DNA of 64,000 nt. Origin: Burkholderiales bacterium Ga0077544 (lineage in GTDB: Bacteria; Pseudomonadota; Gammaproteobacteria; Burkholderiales; Burkholderiaceae_D). This document shows, piece by piece, positions 1 to 10,829 of the stretch. Position 1 is the stretch's first letter. The number at the start of each line of letters is the position of its first letter. Position numbers and translations under genes: made by a program. The DNA lies in contig LNEU01000016.1 in assembly GCA_001464355.1 (NCBI GenBank), forward strand, positions 124,001 to 188,000, written 5' to 3'. A model generated the notes under the pieces. It saw nothing but the letters and a program-made list of their open reading frames with translations. It ran no database searches and was not told the origin of the DNA.

Positions 1-447
1 AAATCACTAAGCCCTAACACTTCCGTCAAGCGGGACGCGCCGCAAGCGGCGCGTCCCTTACCTTAGACGTTAAATTACGCCTTGGAAAAACTATTGCCAA
101 AGTAGCTTTTGAAGTTGCCGTTGCTCTTATCCGCTTTGACGCTGCCGTTTGTGCGAAGCAGAAAATGGAAAAAGAAGTGAACGCTGTCTGAGCGAAGCGA
201 GTTTCGTTCGCTTCCCATTTTTTGATTTGTACAAACGGGAAGCCCGAAGGGCCAGCGGCTTGCGGTCGCCTTCTTTTGCTTACTTTTCTTGGCGAAGCAA
301 GAAAAGTGAGTGGCCGCCGGGCCACCCCCGGCTTCTACCCATCAGCTACCAACAAACTTCAGCCCAAAACCCCAAACTCAAATCTCAACAGAAATAAAAA
401 AACGGACGCCACCATCGCATCCGCTAATCTCTTACCCATTAAGGAAA
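1..447. repeat. Non-coding region with strong hairpins, probably a dispersed repeat
   Basis: No convincing gene lies here. Three inverted repeats are visible: 32-57 (12-base arms around AA), 282-307 (ACTTTTCTTG / CAAGAAAAGT) and 310-325 (GTGGCC / GGCCAC). The stretch 230-330 is Arg/Pro/Ser-rich in every frame, as in the GC-rich intergenic repeats often mis-called as genes in this bacterial group. On the minus strand a reading frame ending at 75 finishes in a plausible tail (YFGNSFSKA then stop) and is followed by the 32-57 hairpin, so it may be the remnant of a gene whose body is lost or replaced by repeat sequence. Confidence 0.45.
32..57. terminator. Perfect GC-rich hairpin, terminator-like
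   Basis: GGGACGCGCCGC and GCGGCGCGTCCC are perfect inverted arms separated by AA. There is no T-run on either side, so intrinsic termination is uncertain. It lies 18 bases past a minus-strand stop codon at 75. Confidence 0.4.
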
Positions 448-1044
448 TTACTCCTTAATAAAATGCTCCCGGTAATACCGCAACTCCTCAATCGACTCAA
501 TAATGTCAGCCAGCGCAGTATGCTTCTGATGTTTCTTGAAACCACTCGCCAACTCAGGCTTCCAGCGTTTGCACAATTCCTTCAGCGTCGAGACATCCAG
601 ATTCCGGTAATGGAAGAAAGCTTCCAGTTTCGGCATGCCCTTCGCCATGAAGCGTCTATCCTGACAAATCGAATTGCCGCACATAGGCGATTTGCCTTTT
701 GGTACGTATGCCTTCAAAAATTCGATTAATGCCTCTTCCGCCTGCTCTTCGGTCACGGTTGACGCCTTGACGCGCTCGATCAGACCGGAGCGGCCGTGCG
801 TGCCCTTGTTCCAAGCATCCATGCCATCCAGCGCTTCATCCGATTGATGAATCGCGAATACCGGACCTTCGCCGATAATATTCAATTCTGAATCTGTTAC
901 CACCACGGCAACTTCAATGATGCGATCGTTTTCCGGATCGAGGCCGGTCATTTCCATATCGAGCCACACCAGATTGAACTCATTCGGACGTGCAGGTGTG
1001 GCGGATGGCGTTACGGATGGCGTTACTTCTGCAGCTTGTGACAT
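448..1044 (-). CDS. orn: Oligoribonuclease
   Basis: A 3'-to-5' exoribonuclease that degrades two- to five-nucleotide RNAs and the c-di-GMP product pGpG to mononucleotides in the cytoplasm. The 198-residue protein has the DEDDh motifs: [10 protein letters not shown] near residue 27, the HQSDE region, [10 protein letters not shown] and the C-terminal HTALADI with the catalytic histidine. It is close to E. coli Orn over its length, with an extra Pro/Thr-rich N-terminus. The ATG at 1044 was chosen because AAGGGA precedes it; upstream in-frame starts would run into the divergent gene. Relevant nearby: a diguanylate cyclase and YajQ, both c-di-GMP proteins, are in this window. Confidence 0.95.
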   Translation of the reverse strand: MSQAAEVTPSVTPSATPARPNEFNLVWLDMEMTGLDPENDRIIEVAVVVTDSELNIIGEGPVFAIHQSDEALDGMDAWNKGTHGRSGLIERVKASTVTEEQAEEALIEFLKAYVPKGKSPMCGNSICQDRRFMAKGMPKLEAFFHYRNLDVSTLKELCKRWKPELASGFKKHQKHTALADIIESIEELRYYREHFIKE

Positions 1045-1094
1045 AATTGTTTCCCTTAGACCGGCGTAATCCGTCATTTTCTCACAGGAAAAGA

Positions 1095-2351
1095 ATGTCA
1101 TCACTTGCGTTTACTGTTTTGTTTCTGAGCTTTCTGGTTATCAGCCTTGGAGTTCGCTACTGGCTTGCATCGCGCCATATTCGCCACATCATTGCGAATC
1201 GCGCTGCTGTACCTGCGCAATTTGCAGATCAGATTTCACTGGCAGCGCATCAAAAAGCCGCGGCTTACTCGATCTCAAAGACCAAGTTTTCTCTTTTTAT
1301 CGTGCTGCTGAATACGGCTGTGCTGATCGGCTTTACGCTGATGGGTGGCCTGCAATGGCTGGCCAGCGCTTCGTTTGACATTTTTGGTGATGGATGGCGC
1401 TATCAATTGGCTTTGGTATTGGCGTTTGCAGTGATATCCGGCCTGATTGAATTGCCTTTTGATTATTTCCGCCAGTTTGTGCTGGAAGCGCGTTTCGGCT
1501 TCAATCGCATGTCACCTGGCTTGTTCTTTAAAGATCTGCTGAAAAGCACCGCGCTGTCACTGTCACTTGGCCTCGGCCTGGTATGGATCACGTTGATTCT
1601 GATGGAAAACGCGGGTGATCTATGGTGGTTATATGCGTGGGCAGTGTGGTGTGGATTTCAGATGTTGATGCTGGTCCTGGTACCGCTTTTCATCGCACCC
1701 ATGTTCAACAACTTCAAACCCCTGGAGGATGAGAGTCTGCGAGCCCGCATTGAAAATCTGATGCAGCGCATAGGCTTTTCTTCCAGTGGTCTGTTCGTGA
1801 TGGATGGTTCGCGCCGCAGCGCGCATGGCAATGCCTACTTTTCGGGCTTTGGCGCAGCGAAGCGCATCGTGTTCTTCGACACCTTGCTGGAACGTCTGGC
1901 TCCGAATGAAATTGAAGCAGTGCTCGCGCACGAACTCGGACATTTCAAACTCAAGCATGTGGTTAAACGCATTATCGTGATGTTTGCGGCATCGCTGGCT
2001 TTTCTCGCCGTGCTCGGCTTTTTGAAAACCCAAACCTGGTTTTATACAGGCTTGGGCGTAGAACCGATGATGGGTGCCAGCAATGATGCGATGGCACTGA
2101 TTCTGTTTGCGCTGGTATTGCCGGTTTTCTCTTTCCTGCTGTCGCCGCTGACTTCGCTCAGTTCGCGTAAACATGAATTCGAAGCCGATGCCTTTGCCGC
2201 TCAACATACAAACTCGCAGGATCTGGTTTCCGCACTCGTCAAACTGTATGAAGACAATGCATCCACATTGACGCCAGATCCCTTGCATTCGGCATTCTAT
2301 GATTCGCATCCGCCAGCCAGTGTGCGCATCAACAAGCTACTGGCCATTTGA
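1095..2351 (+). CDS. M48 family membrane metalloprotease (Ste24-like CAAX protease)
   Basis: A 418-residue zinc protease of the inner membrane, related to Ste24/CAAX prenyl protease 1; bacterial members are thought to act in membrane protein quality control. Several hydrophobic segments fill the N-terminal half. The zinc site HELGH is at about residues 279-283, and the third ligand is in [10 protein letters not shown] near residue 355. The ATG at 1095 has AGGAAAAG just upstream. It is divergent from orn with only 50 bases between start codons, so the two promoters overlap. Physiological substrates cannot be read from sequence. Confidence 0.88.
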   Translation: MSSLAFTVLFLSFLVISLGVRYWLASRHIRHIIANRAAVPAQFADQISLAAHQKAAAYSISKTKFSLFIVLLNTAVLIGFTLMGGLQWLASASFDIFGDGWRYQLALVLAFAVISGLIELPFDYFRQFVLEARFGFNRMSPGLFFKDLLKSTALSLSLGLGLVWITLILMENAGDLWWLYAWAVWCGFQMLMLVLVPLFIAPMFNNFKPLEDESLRARIENLMQRIGFSSSGLFVMDGSRRSAHGNAYFSGFGAAKRIVFFDTLLERLAPNEIEAVLAHELGHFKLKHVVKRIIVMFAASLAFLAVLGFLKTQTWFYTGLGVEPMMGASNDAMALILFALVLPVFSFLLSPLTSLSSRKHEFEADAFAAQHTNSQDLVSALVKLYEDNASTLTPDPLHSAFYDSHPPASVRINKLLAI

Positions 2352-2362
2352 GTCAAATCATC

Positions 2363-2713
2363 ATGAGCAACGCTGCCGACTTACTCAAACAAAAATGCCG
2401 TCATCAAGTGACGGCATTGAATGCAGAAGAAATCGCGCAGCGTTTGCAAGCCGTTTCCGACTGGAAGCTGCAGGACGAAAAAGTCGTCAGGGAATTTACC
2501 TTCCCTGATTATTACGACACACTCGCCTTCGTCAATGCAATCACCACCATCATCCACGCCGAGGATCATCATCCCGAGCTGGTGATTACTTATAACCGCT
2601 GCATCGTCAAATTCAATACGCACTCTGTCAATGACGGCAAAGGCGGTTTGTCAGACAACGATTTTATCTGCGCGGCCAAATTGAATGCAGTCTTCGAACG
2701 ATCGTTCGCTTAA
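2363..2713 (+). CDS. phhB: Pterin-4a-carbinolamine dehydratase
   Basis: Dehydrates 4a-hydroxytetrahydrobiopterin, recycling the cofactor of aromatic amino acid hydroxylases. The 116-residue protein carries the family core EDHHPELVITYNRCIVKF with its active-site histidines, then the THSVNDGKGGLSDNDF end region. No phenylalanine hydroxylase gene is in the window, so its partner is elsewhere or it has another role. The ATG at 2363 gives the family's usual length. It lies 11 bases after the M48 gene and 3 bases before rsgA, so the three are probably co-transcribed. Confidence 0.92.
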   Translation: MSNAADLLKQKCRHQVTALNAEEIAQRLQAVSDWKLQDEKVVREFTFPDYYDTLAFVNAITTIIHAEDHHPELVITYNRCIVKFNTHSVNDGKGGLSDNDFICAAKLNAVFERSFA

Positions 2714-2716
2714 TTA

Positions 2717-3631
2717 ATGACCAAACCTATAGCCGCACTTACAAACACTGTCACAGGCACTGTCATCGCGGCACATGGCCGACACTATCTGGTCCAAGCC
2801 GACGACAAAAAACTTCAATGCGTCACACGCGGCAAGAAAAGCGATGTAGCCGTCGGCGATATCGTCAAACTGAATTTGACGTCCGCCAATCAGGGTGTGA
2901 TTGAAGAAATCACCGAACGCAAGACGCTGCTGTACCGCTCCGACCAGTACAAATCCAAACTGCTGGCCGCTAACGTCACGCAACTGTTCATCGTGGTAGC
3001 GACAGAGCCCGGCTTCACTGACGATCTGGTATCGCGCTCATTGGTCGCAGCGGAAGCGGCCGGCGTCGCGGTGCATATCATCCTGAATAAAATCGACGTC
3101 GTTGCCTCGCTGGAAAAAACCCGTAAGCGCGTGGCCTTTTACGCTGGCCTTGGTTATCCGGTGCATGAAGTGTCGGCTACTGCACAGCCGGAAGCTACCG
3201 TCGCCGCGCTGATGCCTTTGCTCACCGGACAATCGACGATCCTTATTGGCCAGTCCGGCATGGGCAAGTCGTCCATCATCAATCTGATCGTGCCGGATGC
3301 GGATATTGCGGTGCGCGAGATTTCTGCCGCGCTCGATACCGGCAAACATACGACGACATTCACCCGCCTGTACAAGATGGACGAACAGACTTCCATCATC
3401 GATTCGCCCGGCTTTCAGGAATTTGGCTTGTATCAACTGACCGAAGGCATGCTGGAACGTGCGTTTCCGGAGTTCAAAGCGTATCTGGGCAAGTGCAAAT
3501 TTTATAACTGCCATCATTCCAATGAACCGGAATGCGCGATCCGCACCGCAGTCGCGACCGGCGAGATCGCACCGATGCGACATGCTCTGTACTTGCAGTT
3601 ACTGCATGAATCATCGCAGAAGCTGTATTGA
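2717..3631 (+). CDS. rsgA: Ribosome small subunit GTPase RsgA
   Basis: A circularly permuted GTPase that acts in late maturation of the 30S subunit. The 304 residues show an N-terminal OB-fold, then GTPase motifs in the permuted order: NKID at 124-127, the P-loop GQSGMGKSS at 178-186 and DSPG at 229-232. The C-terminal zinc knuckle is C260, C265, H267 and C273. It starts 3 bases after phhB, so translation is likely coupled. Confidence 0.95.
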   Translation: MTKPIAALTNTVTGTVIAAHGRHYLVQADDKKLQCVTRGKKSDVAVGDIVKLNLTSANQGVIEEITERKTLLYRSDQYKSKLLAANVTQLFIVVATEPGFTDDLVSRSLVAAEAAGVAVHIILNKIDVVASLEKTRKRVAFYAGLGYPVHEVSATAQPEATVAALMPLLTGQSTILIGQSGMGKSSIINLIVPDADIAVREISAALDTGKHTTTFTRLYKMDEQTSIIDSPGFQEFGLYQLTEGMLERAFPEFKAYLGKCKFYNCHHSNEPECAIRTAVATGEIAPMRHALYLQLLHESSQKLY

Positions 3632-3637
3632 AATCCG

Positions 3638-3663
3638 GCCAGCCTCGTTGCGGGTGGCTTTTT
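3638..3663 (+). terminator. Probable intrinsic terminator after rsgA
   Basis: GCCAGCC pairs with GGGTGGC with one internal mismatch, followed by five T residues. It lies 6 bases after the rsgA stop and separates it from argF. Confidence 0.5.
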
Positions 3664-3678
3664 GGGATGAAAATCCCT

Positions 3679-3684
3679 TATAAT
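3679..3684 (+). promoter_or_regulatory. Candidate -10 element for argF
   Basis: A perfect TATAAT lies 53 bases before the argF start and just after the rsgA terminator. The matching -35 region is poor, so this is a tentative call. Confidence 0.4.
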
Positions 3685-3737
3685 TGAAGCAGTTACAACA
3701 TTCGGCGGCAGGCGCCAACCTAGCCGCCGTTTTCATT

Positions 3738-4652
3738 ATGGCAATCAAACACTTTCTGCAATTTTCCGATCTGACGCTGGACGAATTCGATTATCTGATC
3801 GAACGTACGCGCATCATCAAACGGAAATTCAAGAATTACGAGCCCTACCATCCACTGGCTGATCGCACGCTGGTGATGGTGTTCGAAAAAAATTCGACCC
3901 GCACACGTCTATCGTTTGAAGCCGGCATGCACCAGCTCGGTGGCGCAGCAATTTACCTGAATACGCGCGACAGCCAGCTCGGCCGCGGCGAACCGGTGGA
4001 AGATGCAGCACAAGTGATGTCGCGCATGTGTGACGTCATCATGATCCGCACCTTCGGTCAGGACATCATCGAGCGCTTCGCTGCCAATTCGCGGGTTCCA
4101 GTAATCAACGGCCTGACCAACGAACATCACCCTTGTCAGGTGCTAGCCGATGTATTTACTTACATTGAACACCGCGGATCGATCAAGGGTAAAACCGTGG
4201 CGTGGGTAGGCGATGCCAACAACATGCTGTATTCATGGCTGCAGGCCGCTGAAGTGTTCGATTTCCATGTTCAGGTGTCGACCCCGCGTGGCTACGATAT
4301 CGATCCGTCTCTCGTTGCACCGGGCAACACGCATTACACCGTACATGCGACGCCGACCGATGCCTGCACAGGCGCACATCTGGTCACGACGGACGTCTGG
4401 ACCAGCATGGGCTTCGAAGAAGAAAACGCAGCGCGTTTGAAAGCATTCGATGGCTGGATCGTCGATGCCGCCAAAATGCAGCGCGCGCAACCGGATGCAT
4501 TGTTCATGCACTGCCTGCCTGCACATCGCGGCGAAGAAGTCTCGGCCGAAGTCATTGATGGCCCGCAATCTGTCGTCTGGGAAGAAGCGGAAAACCGTCT
4601 GCACGTGCAAAAAGCGTTGCTCGAGTATCTGGTTCTCGGCAAGCTCGATTAA
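3738..4652 (+). CDS. argF: Ornithine carbamoyltransferase
   Basis: Condenses ornithine with carbamoyl phosphate to citrulline in arginine biosynthesis. The 304-residue protein has the carbamoyl-phosphate site STRTR at 53-57, HPCQ at 131-134, the ornithine-binding SMG at 223-225 and HCLP at 258-261. ATG 3738 gives the MAIKHFLQF start usual in betaproteobacteria. argG follows after 74 bases in the same direction, so citrulline production and use are adjacent. Confidence 0.97.
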   Translation: MAIKHFLQFSDLTLDEFDYLIERTRIIKRKFKNYEPYHPLADRTLVMVFEKNSTRTRLSFEAGMHQLGGAAIYLNTRDSQLGRGEPVEDAAQVMSRMCDVIMIRTFGQDIIERFAANSRVPVINGLTNEHHPCQVLADVFTYIEHRGSIKGKTVAWVGDANNMLYSWLQAAEVFDFHVQVSTPRGYDIDPSLVAPGNTHYTVHATPTDACTGAHLVTTDVWTSMGFEEENAARLKAFDGWIVDAAKMQRAQPDALFMHCLPAHRGEEVSAEVIDGPQSVVWEEAENRLHVQKALLEYLVLGKLD

Positions 4653-4708
4653 TCACAGCTTCAGTTTTATCCCGCACCTTATACAAATTTAATTCACATT
4701 CATTCTAA

Positions 4709-6067
<1,359 letters not shown>

Positions 6068-6104
6068 TTTTTCAACATCAAATATTTATATCAAACACAA
6101 GATC

Positions 6105-6419
6105 ATGACTACTCAATTCGATAACGTTTCCGTCGTCAAAAAAGCCAATCTCTACTTTGATGGCAAATGCGTGTCACACACCGTATTGTTCGCGGACGGC
6201 ACCAAGAAAACCATAGGCATCATTTTTCCATCGACGTTGAAATTCAACACCGGCGCTGCAGAAATCATGGAACTGAATGCCGGCAAATGCCGCATTCGCC
6301 TGGCTGGCGCAACCGAGTGGAATACCTATGAAGGCGGCCAGCAATTCGAAGTGCCGGCAAATTCGAGCTTCGATATTGAAACGGTAGAAACACTGGATTA
6401 CGTTTGCCATTTCATCTGA
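6105..6419 (+). CDS. ppnP: Pyrimidine/purine nucleoside phosphorylase PpnP
   Basis: A 104-residue single-domain cupin of the former DUF1255 family (E. coli YaiE/PpnP), which phosphorolyses several nucleosides to base and ribose-1-phosphate. Recognised by the N-terminal [21 protein letters not shown], the central [20 protein letters not shown] and the end [19 protein letters not shown] 6105 gives the family's usual length. It lies 37 bases after argG and is closed by an intrinsic terminator. Confidence 0.92.
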   Translation: MTTQFDNVSVVKKANLYFDGKCVSHTVLFADGTKKTIGIIFPSTLKFNTGAAEIMELNAGKCRIRLAGATEWNTYEGGQQFEVPANSSFDIETVETLDYVCHFI

Positions 6420-6437
6420 TATAAAAATACCTCCAAT

Positions 6438-6466
6438 AAAAAGCCCGGAATACTCCGGGCTTTTTT
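6438..6466. terminator. Intrinsic terminator after ppnP
   Basis: AAAAAGCCCGGA (6438-6449), loop ATAC, then TCCGGGCTTTTT (6454-6465). It has A- and T-runs on both sides and can serve both ppnP and the convergent gene ending at 6503. Confidence 0.9.
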
Positions 6467-6502
6467 ATTATTTGCGGCTGTCGGGCCAACCAGCCTGCAT
6501 CT

Positions 6503-7039
6503 TTAATCCGCGGGAGGAAAATCCACCACGGTGTCGTTGATCCGATTGAACAAGTTGGTGAACGTGATGCTGGTAACGGCGAGCACGATCTCTACGATTT
6601 GCATATCCGTAAATCCGGCATTCTTGATTTTTTCAACTGTCGCGCCAGACAATGTCCCCTTTGTCGAAATCAATTCCCGGGTGAAGCTTGCCAACGTATC
6701 CAGACGCGCATCGCTGGACGGGGTGGCATGACGGATTGCCAGTACATCTTCCTTGCTCAAGCCCGTTTTTTTGCCAATCAAGGTGTGTGCCGCAAGACAG
6801 TAATCACACTCGGCTACCTGACTCACAACGAGTTTCACGACCTCTCCTTCTTTCGCGCCTAGCGTTCCTTTTTTCAATGCACCATCAATATTGAGCAATG
6901 TTTCCAATGCAATCGGACTATTGCTGCCGATGTTGACGTAAGCGTTTGGCACGAGACCTACGGCTGCTTTGATGCCAGCGTAAAGCTGTGCGGCGTGTCC
7001 AGTGGATTCGGATACTGGTTGGTTAAATAAACGGCTCAT
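6503..7039 (-). CDS. Carboxymuconolactone decarboxylase / AhpD-like protein
   Basis: A 178-residue protein of the CMD/AhpD fold. The redox pair is C78 and C81 in AECDYCLAAH, with H85 following, as in alkylhydroperoxidase D-type enzymes. A peroxidase or thiol-redox role is therefore more likely than lactone decarboxylation. It is followed on the chromosome by a minus-strand secreted hydrolase and a divergent AraC regulator, suggesting one small regulated group. The start is a clear ATG with GGAATAA-like sequence before it. Confidence 0.8.
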   Translation of the reverse strand: MSRLFNQPVSESTGHAAQLYAGIKAAVGLVPNAYVNIGSNSPIALETLLNIDGALKKGTLGAKEGEVVKLVVSQVAECDYCLAAHTLIGKKTGLSKEDVLAIRHATPSSDARLDTLASFTRELISTKGTLSGATVEKIKNAGFTDMQIVEIVLAVTSITFTNLFNRINDTVVDFPPAD

Positions 7040-7116
7040 GATTATTCCTTGAAAAGTGTGAGTGAACTGGCGGCCTCAAGCACGCCAGTAATACAGATGA
7101 ATCGTTGGTGAAATAT

Positions 7117-7905
7117 TTATTCTGCGGATTTTTCGATTGCAGAAACCAGACCTTGCACATCGGTCAGGAACGGTATGTGGCCGGTATTGAGCGTGAGCTC
7201 CAGGCGCACCGGCGTGGCGGCCACCATCTTTTGCTGCAGGTAAGGACTGACGACCTGATCCTGTGCGGTGTGGATGTAGACCTTGTCGACCTTGCCGAAA
7301 CGCGCAGCAGTCAATTTCACGGGCGTGACGATCGGTCCCAACGGCTCGTCGATGATCAGATCGGGCAATACCTTGCGCAAACCTTCTGGCGCGCCGTTGG
7401 CAAACAAGTCGGCGCGGGCTGCATAGTTGACCGAGACCATGCCTTTGGCTTCATCAATCTGCAGTGCCGGACCGGCCTTGCTGTCGCGGTCCTGTTTCGC
7501 CAGCGAAATCATCGATTCGCCATCCTGCGGCAGGTAGGCGGCCAGATATACCGCTGTCTTGATCTTGGCGGGAGCCGCTTCCGCTACCGTAGATATCGCA
7601 ATGCCGCCAAAACTGTGACCGACCAGCACCACCGGCTGCGATTCGCCATTGATCGCCTTGAGTACCGTGTCGCGATACACATCGTTGCTGACCAGATTGG
7701 CCGCCAACGGTGCGCTCGGACGACCGGGCAGATTGATACTGATCACACGATAACCATCGGCCTGCAGTTTGGCGCTGACGCCATCCCAGATATGTGCGTC
7801 TTCAAATGCGCCGTGGACGAGGGCAATAGCCGGCTTTTCTGCAGCCATTGCTGAAGCGCCGATCAAGGCGGCGGAAGTCAAAATCAAAACGTTTAATGCT
7901 TTCAT
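7117..7905 (-). CDS. Secreted alpha/beta hydrolase
   Basis: A 262-residue alpha/beta hydrolase with a Sec signal peptide (residues 1-21, cleavage near AMA-AEKP). The nucleophile elbow GHSFGG is at 96-101 (S98) and the oxyanion HGAF at 31-34. The catalytic histidine is in NTGHIPFL near residue 241. Substrate unknown; the closest general type is the salicylate esterase/EstC-like group. ATG 7905 is preceded by CAGGAG. It is divergent from an AraC-family regulator whose start is 64 bases away, so that protein probably controls it. Confidence 0.8.
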   Translation of the reverse strand: MKALNVLILTSAALIGASAMAAEKPAIALVHGAFEDAHIWDGVSAKLQADGYRVISINLPGRPSAPLAANLVSNDVYRDTVLKAINGESQPVVLVGHSFGGIAISTVAEAAPAKIKTAVYLAAYLPQDGESMISLAKQDRDSKAGPALQIDEAKGMVSVNYAARADLFANGAPEGLRKVLPDLIIDEPLGPIVTPVKLTAARFGKVDKVYIHTAQDQVVSPYLQQKMVAATPVRLELTLNTGHIPFLTDVQGLVSAIEKSAE

Positions 7906-7969
7906 GCCATACTCCTGAAAAGGGTTTATAAACTCGGGAACCACAGGACAAATGATAGGACTCAGCAAC

Positions 7970-8971
7970 ATGAACAACCATATCCAGGAGCCCGGACTTC
8001 ATGATCGATCGTCCGGAAAAATGCCGGACTATGGCATGGCGGCCACCCGCGCCGACGTCCTGTCACAAGTGCTGACCTTGATACGATTACGCGGTGAACT
8101 GGTGTATTCGGCGCAGCTGCGGGCACCGTGGAGCATTGCCTTCCCCAAGGGGGCGGCGCATTTCTATTTCGTTGAGACCGGCACGATGTGGGTCAAAACC
8201 CTGGGCGCTGAGCCGCTTGCGGTAAGCCAGGGCGACATGCTGTTACTGCCGCATGGCACCGGTCACATGATTTGCGATGATCCGATCACGCCTCCGGCAG
8301 AAATCGGTGACCTTATCGGCGAACACTTTGATCGCGACAAATCAGTGCTCGATTACGGCGACGACGGCAAACCGACTCGCCTTGTCGGCGGCCTGTTCCA
8401 TTTCGAAGGAGGATCGCTGGCCGCCATCATGGCAGCGCTGCCGTTGGTGGTGCATATCCCCAGTGAAAACGGCAAGACGCCAGACTGGCTGCACGCACTG
8501 ACGCATTTTCTGGTCAAGGAATCGCACGAAGTAGAACCCGGTTCATCGCTGATGATTTCGCGATTGATTGATTTGCTGGTGATACGTACGCTGCGTACCT
8601 GGGCCGCCAGTCAGCCTCATCCCGGCGGTTGGATTGGCGCACTGGGTGACGAACGCATAGGACGCGCACTAAGCGCCATCCATGCCGCACCCTATCATCC
8701 GTGGACCGTGAAAGGACTGGCCAGTCTCTCTGCAATGTCGCGCTCGATTTTTGCGGAGCGCTTTACTGCACGCGTGGGAGAAGCCCCTCTTCACTACGTA
8801 AAACGCTTGAAACTGACACTTGCAGCGGACATGCTCGCGAGTGGCGGGCTGCGCGTTACGCAGGCGGCAGAGCGCATCGGTTACACATCGGATGCGGCCT
8901 TCAGTCGCGCTTTTAAAGCGCAGTTTGGCTACGCACCGAGCGAAGCAAGCCAACGTCAGGATGGTTCCTGA
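7970..8971 (+). CDS. AraC-family transcriptional regulator
   Basis: A 333-residue regulator. An N-terminal cupin-like sensing domain (about 25-190; GAAHFYFVETGTMWV and QGDMLLLPHGTGH) is followed by a C-terminal double helix-turn-helix (about 225-325; recognition region RVTQAAERIGYTSDAAFSRAFKAQFG). This is the AraC group with the cupin_6-type sensor. The start at 7970 was preferred because AGGA lies 9 bases before it; an ATG at 7952 is also in frame. Its intergenic region is shared with the secreted hydrolase. Confidence 0.85.
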   Translation: MNNHIQEPGLHDRSSGKMPDYGMAATRADVLSQVLTLIRLRGELVYSAQLRAPWSIAFPKGAAHFYFVETGTMWVKTLGAEPLAVSQGDMLLLPHGTGHMICDDPITPPAEIGDLIGEHFDRDKSVLDYGDDGKPTRLVGGLFHFEGGSLAAIMAALPLVVHIPSENGKTPDWLHALTHFLVKESHEVEPGSSLMISRLIDLLVIRTLRTWAASQPHPGGWIGALGDERIGRALSAIHAAPYHPWTVKGLASLSAMSRSIFAERFTARVGEAPLHYVKRLKLTLAADMLASGGLRVTQAAERIGYTSDAAFSRAFKAQFGYAPSEASQRQDGS

Positions 8972-9141
8972 CGTGACAAGTGCGAGACGTCAGTGGAAGA
9001 CAGCTATGGACTGCGCTCTGCGCCTTCCACCATAATGACGCCATGAATAGCAACGCCAATCTTTCGAATCTAATTAATCCTCTTAGCCCGGGCTGTCCGC
9101 TTGCGACAAGCCCGACGTAAACCTCTCCAAGAAAGAAACAT

Positions 9142-10800
9142 ATGATCCTTGGCATTGATGTGGGTGGCACGCATACCGATTCGGTATTGATGCAGAACCG
9201 CAAAATCATCCGCAAGTCCAAAGTACTGACCGACAAGAACGACATTCTGGGTTGCGTGATGCGTGCGACGCAGGCTGTCACGACAGCCGACGATATCAGG
9301 CAGTTGAAGCGCATTGTGCTCAGCACCACGATTTCGACCAATGCGGTTGCGCAAAACCAGCTCGATACTGTCGGCCTGATCGTGATGAACGGTCCTGGCG
9401 TTTCGCCCAAGGATTTGCCGCTCGCCGATCAAACGCAATTGATCGCGGGTTACATGAACCATCGCGGGATAGAAGCTGAAGCTATTGAGGACGACGAGCT
9501 AGAAACGTTGAAGCAACAGTTCGCCAAAGACAAAATTGAACACCTTGCCGTCATCGGCAAGTTCTCGACACGCAATCCGGTGCATGAGCAGGATGTCGGC
9601 TCCTTCTTTGCAGACAAGATCGCGCACGTCTCACTCGGCCATCACCAATCCGGCGTGTTGAATTTCCCGCGCCGTATCGCCACCACTTACCTGAATGCTG
9701 CGATCTGGAGCCTGCACAGCCGCATGGTCGATCAACTGGCCGGCTATCTGCAGGAACTCGGCGTCAATGTGCCGCTATTCATTCTGAAAGCGGACGGCGG
9801 CACGATCGGCGTCGAGCAGTCGCGCAACTATCCGGTACAAACCATTTTGTCCGGACCGGCCGCCACCATCATGGGCGTGCTGCCGTTTGTCTCGTCTACA
9901 CAGGACTCCGTATCGATAGACATCGGCGGCACAACTACAGACATCGCATTGTTCGCGGACGGCGCGCCCTTGCTGGAACCGAAAGGCGTAGAGATCGAAG
10001 GACATAAAACCTTGATCCGCGGTTTGCTGACGCATTCGATGGCGCTCGGCGGCGACAGTCATGTGCAAGTCGTCAACGGCGCATTGCAGATCGGCCCTGA
10101 GCGCAAAGGCTCGGCCATGGCCTTCGACGGTCCGGTGCCGACACCTACCGATGCGCTGATCGTGCTCGGTCTGGCCGACATCGGCGACAAGACCAAAGCG
10201 TTGCGCGCGATGGAAAGTCTGGCTACTACCTTGCAGCAAACACCTGAGCAAGTCGCGAAAGAAATCGTGGACAGCATGTGCGCCAGCATCGCCACCAAGG
10301 TCACGCAAATGGTCAGCGAGGTCAACAGCAAGCCGGTTTACACCATCCATGAACTGCTCGAAGGCAAAACGCTGAACCCGCAGCAACTGATTGCCGTCGG
10401 TGGTCCTGCGCCCTACTTGGCCAAACAGGTCGGCGAGTTACTGCAGTTGCCGGCGCTGGTGCCAGAAAATTCAGACGTTATCAACGCCAACGGTGCGGCA
10501 ATGGCACGCACTACCGTCGAATTGAATTTGCTGGCCGACACTGAATCGCAGCAACTGAGTTTTGCCGAAGACGGCCGCAAGGTAAAAATTTCTTCGCGCG
10601 CCACAGTCGACGATATCGTCGCGATTGGTCAGGAACGTTTGCTTGAAATCGCTAGAGCCGCCGGTGCACGCGATGAAGATCTGGAGGTGGAAGTGGCCGA
10701 CTGCCAGTCATTCAATGTCATTCACGGCTATGCAACCACCGGCAAGAATATCCGTGTCCGTCTGCAGATCAAACCCGGTTTGATCAAGCATGAAGCATAA
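9142..10800 (+). CDS. Hydantoinase/oxoprolinase family protein
   Basis: A 552-residue member of the HyuA/oxoprolinase superfamily, ATP-dependent enzymes that open cyclic amides or carboxylate ketones. It has the N-terminal actin-like phosphate loop ILGIDVGGTHTDSV at 2-15, a second ATPase motif SIDIGGTTTDIALF from about 258, and GGDSHVQV near 302. No HyuB-type partner gene is next to it; the following gene, 29 bases downstream, encodes a histone-deacetylase-fold amidohydrolase. The substrate is unknown. A one-polypeptide ligase/hydrolase working with a deacetylase on an N-acylated compound is my inference. Confidence 0.85.
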   Translation: MILGIDVGGTHTDSVLMQNRKIIRKSKVLTDKNDILGCVMRATQAVTTADDIRQLKRIVLSTTISTNAVAQNQLDTVGLIVMNGPGVSPKDLPLADQTQLIAGYMNHRGIEAEAIEDDELETLKQQFAKDKIEHLAVIGKFSTRNPVHEQDVGSFFADKIAHVSLGHHQSGVLNFPRRIATTYLNAAIWSLHSRMVDQLAGYLQELGVNVPLFILKADGGTIGVEQSRNYPVQTILSGPAATIMGVLPFVSSTQDSVSIDIGGTTTDIALFADGAPLLEPKGVEIEGHKTLIRGLLTHSMALGGDSHVQVVNGALQIGPERKGSAMAFDGPVPTPTDALIVLGLADIGDKTKALRAMESLATTLQQTPEQVAKEIVDSMCASIATKVTQMVSEVNSKPVYTIHELLEGKTLNPQQLIAVGGPAPYLAKQVGELLQLPALVPENSDVINANGAAMARTTVELNLLADTESQQLSFAEDGRKVKISSRATVDDIVAIGQERLLEIARAAGARDEDLEVEVADCQSFNVIHGYATTGKNIRVRLQIKPGLIKHEA

Positions 10801-10829
10801 GAGTGAAGAACAAGCCTGAGGAAACAAAC

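Noticed and set aside
26-325. Minus-strand 99-residue Arg-rich frame
   Set aside because: It overlaps the hairpins and repeat and shows the usual composition of falsely predicted genes in such repeats.
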